Assembly: GCA_036252795.1 (NCBI GenBank)
Contig: DASYHY010000016.1
Coordinates: 1 to 7,688 of the forward strand
DNA: 7,688 nucleotides
Reading direction: 5' to 3'
Source: Aurantimonas sp036252795
GTDB taxonomy: Bacteria > Pseudomonadota > Alphaproteobacteria > Rhizobiales > Rhizobiaceae
Shown here: piece after piece, positions 5,945 to 7,688 of the stretch
Numbering within the stretch: the first letter of the stretch is position 1
Layout: each line of letters opens with the position of its first letter
Position numbers and translations under genes: made by a program
The notes under the pieces: generated by a model
Told to the model about the DNA's origin: nothing
Databases searched by the model: none
What the model saw: only the letters and a program-made list of their open reading frames with translations

Positions 5945-7228
5945 ATGGCCGACCCGGTCCGGCCCTGGCTGGCGCAGCATGACGCAACCGTACCCAAGGC
6001 CGCCGACGCGCAACGCGAGAGTCGGTGGCTGACGGTGATCGGCATCGGCGACGGCGGGCTGGACGGCCTGACGGACGAGGCCCGGCACCTGCTGCGGGAG
6101 GCGGCGACCGTGTTCGGCGGCGAGCGGCATCTGGCCCTGCTGGGCGAGAGCGCGGCAGAGACCGTCGCCTGGGCATCGCCCTTCTCGGCGTCGATCGAAC
6201 GGCTCGAGGCCTGCGCCGGAACCCCCACCGTGGTCCTGGCGACCGGCGACCCGATGTGGTTCGGCGTCGGGGCGACGCTGACACGGCATTTCGCGCCGGA
6301 GGCGATGCGCATCATTCCCGCGCCGGCGGCTTTTCAGCTCGCCGCTTCACGGCTTGCTTGGCCGCTGCAGGACTGCGCCTGCCTCACCGTGCACGGCCGG
6401 CCGGTCGAGGCCGTCGCGCGGGCGCTGGCACCGGAGGCGCGGCTCCTGGTCTATTCGGCCGATGGCCAGTCGCCGCAGGCACTCGCGCGGCTCCTGACCG
6501 GCCGCGGCTACGGGCCCAGCCGGATGATCGTGCTGGAGCATCTCGGCGGCGAACGCGAGCGAATCCGCGAGACGACCGCCGGCGGCTTCGACCTCGCGGA
6601 CATTGCCGACCTCAACACCGTCGCGGTGGCCTGCGCCGCCGGCCGGGCAGCCGAGCCGCGCCCGCTGGTCGCCGGTCTTCCCGACGACGCCTTCGTCCAC
6701 GACGGCAAGATGAGCAAGCGGGTGCTGCGGGCAATGGCGATCGCGGCGCTGGCGCCGATGCCGGGCGCGCTGCTCTGGGACGTCGGGGCGGGCTCCGGCT
6801 CGATCTCGGTCGAGTGGCTGCGCGGCGCGCCCCGCACCCGGGCGGTCGCCATCGAGCCGGTCGCGGCCCGCCGCGCGCTGATCGCCGAGAATGCGGCGAC
6901 GCTGGGCGTGCCGGAACTCGTCGTGGTCGCGGGATCGGCGCCGGCGACCTTCGAAGGGCTCGATCCGCCGGATGCCGTCTTCATCGGCGGCGGCCTGTCG
7001 GACGGCGTATTCGACGCGGCCTGGGACGCGCTGAAGCCGGGCGGGCGGATGGTGGCCCACGCCGTGACGCTGGAGTCGGAGGCGCTGCTGATCGCGCTCC
7101 ACGAAAGGCTGGGCGGCGAACTGATGCGCGTCGGGGTGGAGCGGGCCGAGAAGGTCGGCCCCTATCGCGGCTTCAAGCCGTCGATGACCGTCATCCACTG
7201 GCACGTGACCAAGAGCCATACCCGATGA
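5945..7228 (+). CDS. cobL: Precorrin-6Y C5,15-methyltransferase (decarboxylating) CobL
   Basis: CobL uses two S-adenosylmethionine molecules to methylate precorrin-6Y at C5 and C15 and removes the ring C acetate carboxyl, giving precorrin-8X, the substrate of CobH encoded just upstream. The 427 residues show the fused CbiE-CbiT layout. The N-terminal class III methyltransferase domain (about 28-230) has WLTVIGIGDGG, ATGDPMWFGVG, ASRLAWPLQD and VHGRP. The C-terminal class I methyltransferase domain (about 245-420) has HDGKMSKRVLRA, the AdoMet loop LLWDVGAGSGSISVEW (277-292), VAIEP and VFIGGG. The length is close to the 413 residues of the Pseudomonas denitrificans enzyme; the extra residues are in a roughly 28-residue N-terminal lead with no conserved motif. 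The ATG follows the cobH stop by 2 nt with only a weak AAAGGG 11 nt upstream, so translational coupling is likely. Confidence 0.96.
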   Translation: MADPVRPWLAQHDATVPKAADAQRESRWLTVIGIGDGGLDGLTDEARHLLREAATVFGGERHLALLGESAAETVAWASPFSASIERLEACAGTPTVVLATGDPMWFGVGATLTRHFAPEAMRIIPAPAAFQLAASRLAWPLQDCACLTVHGRPVEAVARALAPEARLLVYSADGQSPQALARLLTGRGYGPSRMIVLEHLGGERERIRETTAGGFDLADIADLNTVAVACAAGRAAEPRPLVAGLPDDAFVHDGKMSKRVLRAMAIAALAPMPGALLWDVGAGSGSISVEWLRGAPRTRAVAIEPVAARRALIAENAATLGVPELVVVAGSAPATFEGLDPPDAVFIGGGLSDGVFDAAWDALKPGGRMVAHAVTLESEALLIALHERLGGELMRVGVERAEKVGPYRGFKPSMTVIHWHVTKSHTR

Positions 7229-7688
7229 GCGGCACGCTCTACGGTCTAAGCGTCGGGCCGGGCGATCCCGAACTCCTGACGCTGAAGGCGCTGCGCATCC
7301 TGCAGGCTTCTCCCGTCGTCGCCTATCCGGCGCCCGATCACGGCGCCAGCTTCGCCCGCTCGATCGTCGCCGCGCATCTGGCACCGCACCAGGACGAGGT
7401 CCCGATCGTCGTGCCGATGCGCGTCGAGCGGTTTCCCGCCGCCTCGGTCTACGACCAGGCGGCCTCGGTGATAGCGGCTCATCTCGCCGCAGGCCGGGAC
7501 GTCGCCGTCCTCTGCGAGGGCGACGCATTATTCTATGGCTCCTTCATGTATATCTTCGAGCGGCTGGCGGATCGCTTCCCGGCCGAGATCGTCCCCGGCG
7601 TGACCTCCGTCTCCGCCGCCGCGGCGCGGCTCAAGCGCCCTCTGGCCGCGCGCAACGACGTGCTCACCGTGCTGCCGGCCCCGCTGGA
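7225..7688 (+). CDS. cobI: Precorrin-2 C20-methyltransferase CobI, N-terminal part (cut by window edge)
   Basis: CobI methylates precorrin-2 at C20 using S-adenosylmethionine, giving precorrin-3A, the first dedicated step of corrin synthesis. The first 154 residues are present, out of about 245 expected. Class III (tetrapyrrole) methyltransferase motifs are visible: GLSVGPGDPELLTLKA (7-22), VAVLCEGDALFYGS (93-106) and EIVPGVTSVSAAA (121-133). The second motif has Ala where the usual EGDP has Pro, and Leu102 uses TTA, a rare codon in such G+C-rich DNA. The start ATG overlaps the cobL stop as ATGA, so the genes are translationally coupled. The order cobH-cobL-cobI is typical of alphaproteobacterial cob operons, and cobJ would be a natural next gene (inference). 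The cobalt-free substrate type (CobI rather than CbiL) is assumed from the company of CobH and CobL, and is not proven by the sequence. Confidence 0.95.
   Translation, partial: MSGTLYGLSVGPGDPELLTLKALRILQASPVVAYPAPDHGASFARSIVAAHLAPHQDEVPIVVPMRVERFPAASVYDQAASVIAAHLAAGRDVAVLCEGDALFYGSFMYIFERLADRFPAEIVPGVTSVSAAAARLKRPLAARNDVLTVLPAPL

Overview
The window reads as a chromosomal segment of a G+C-rich alphaproteobacterium. The proteins resemble Rhizobiales-type cobalamin enzymes; this is judged from remembered family sequences, and I cannot name a genus. Coding density is high, the genes are intact apart from the two cut by the window edges, and I see no tRNA, rRNA, CRISPR array, insertion sequence or phage gene.

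Layout. (1) Bases 2-457 hold the C-terminal end of a type II NADH dehydrogenase-like flavoprotein (+). (2) Bases 541-1389 encode a short-chain dehydrogenase/reductase (SDR) (+). (3) cobQ (cobyric acid synthase) lies on the minus strand from 2878 to 1361 and overlaps the SDR gene tail to tail by 29 bp. (4) Bases 2879-3119 are a 241-bp divergent intergenic region. It is rich in inverted repeats and contains a 6-nt sequence that can pair with the ribosome-binding site of the next gene. (5) From 3120 to the right edge there is a compact plus-strand cobalamin operon: cbiX (cobaltochelatase with an Fe-S motif and a His-rich tail), a fused gene whose C-terminal third is CobH (precorrin-8X methylmutase), cobL (precorrin-6Y methyltransferase/decarboxylase) and the start of cobI (precorrin-2 C20-methyltransferase). 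The last three genes are coupled by a 2-nt gap and an ATGA overlap.

How the genes work together. CobI methylates precorrin-2 at C20. CobL later methylates precorrin-6Y twice and decarboxylates it to precorrin-8X. CobH rearranges precorrin-8X to hydrogenobyrinic acid. CobQ acts near the end, amidating four side chains of the adenosylated cobyrinate diamide. These enzymes look like the aerobic (late cobalt insertion) type, whereas CbiX is the chelatase normally used for early cobalt insertion, so its role here is open. The NDH-2 and SDR genes show no visible link to cobalamin.

The points most worth a second look are the roughly 300-residue domain of unknown function fused in front of CobH, the CbiX C-terminus (MxCxxC, a second four-Cys cluster and a 32-His tail), the structured cbiX leader, and a perfect 12-bp stem-loop near the 3' end of cobQ just beyond the SDR stop codon.
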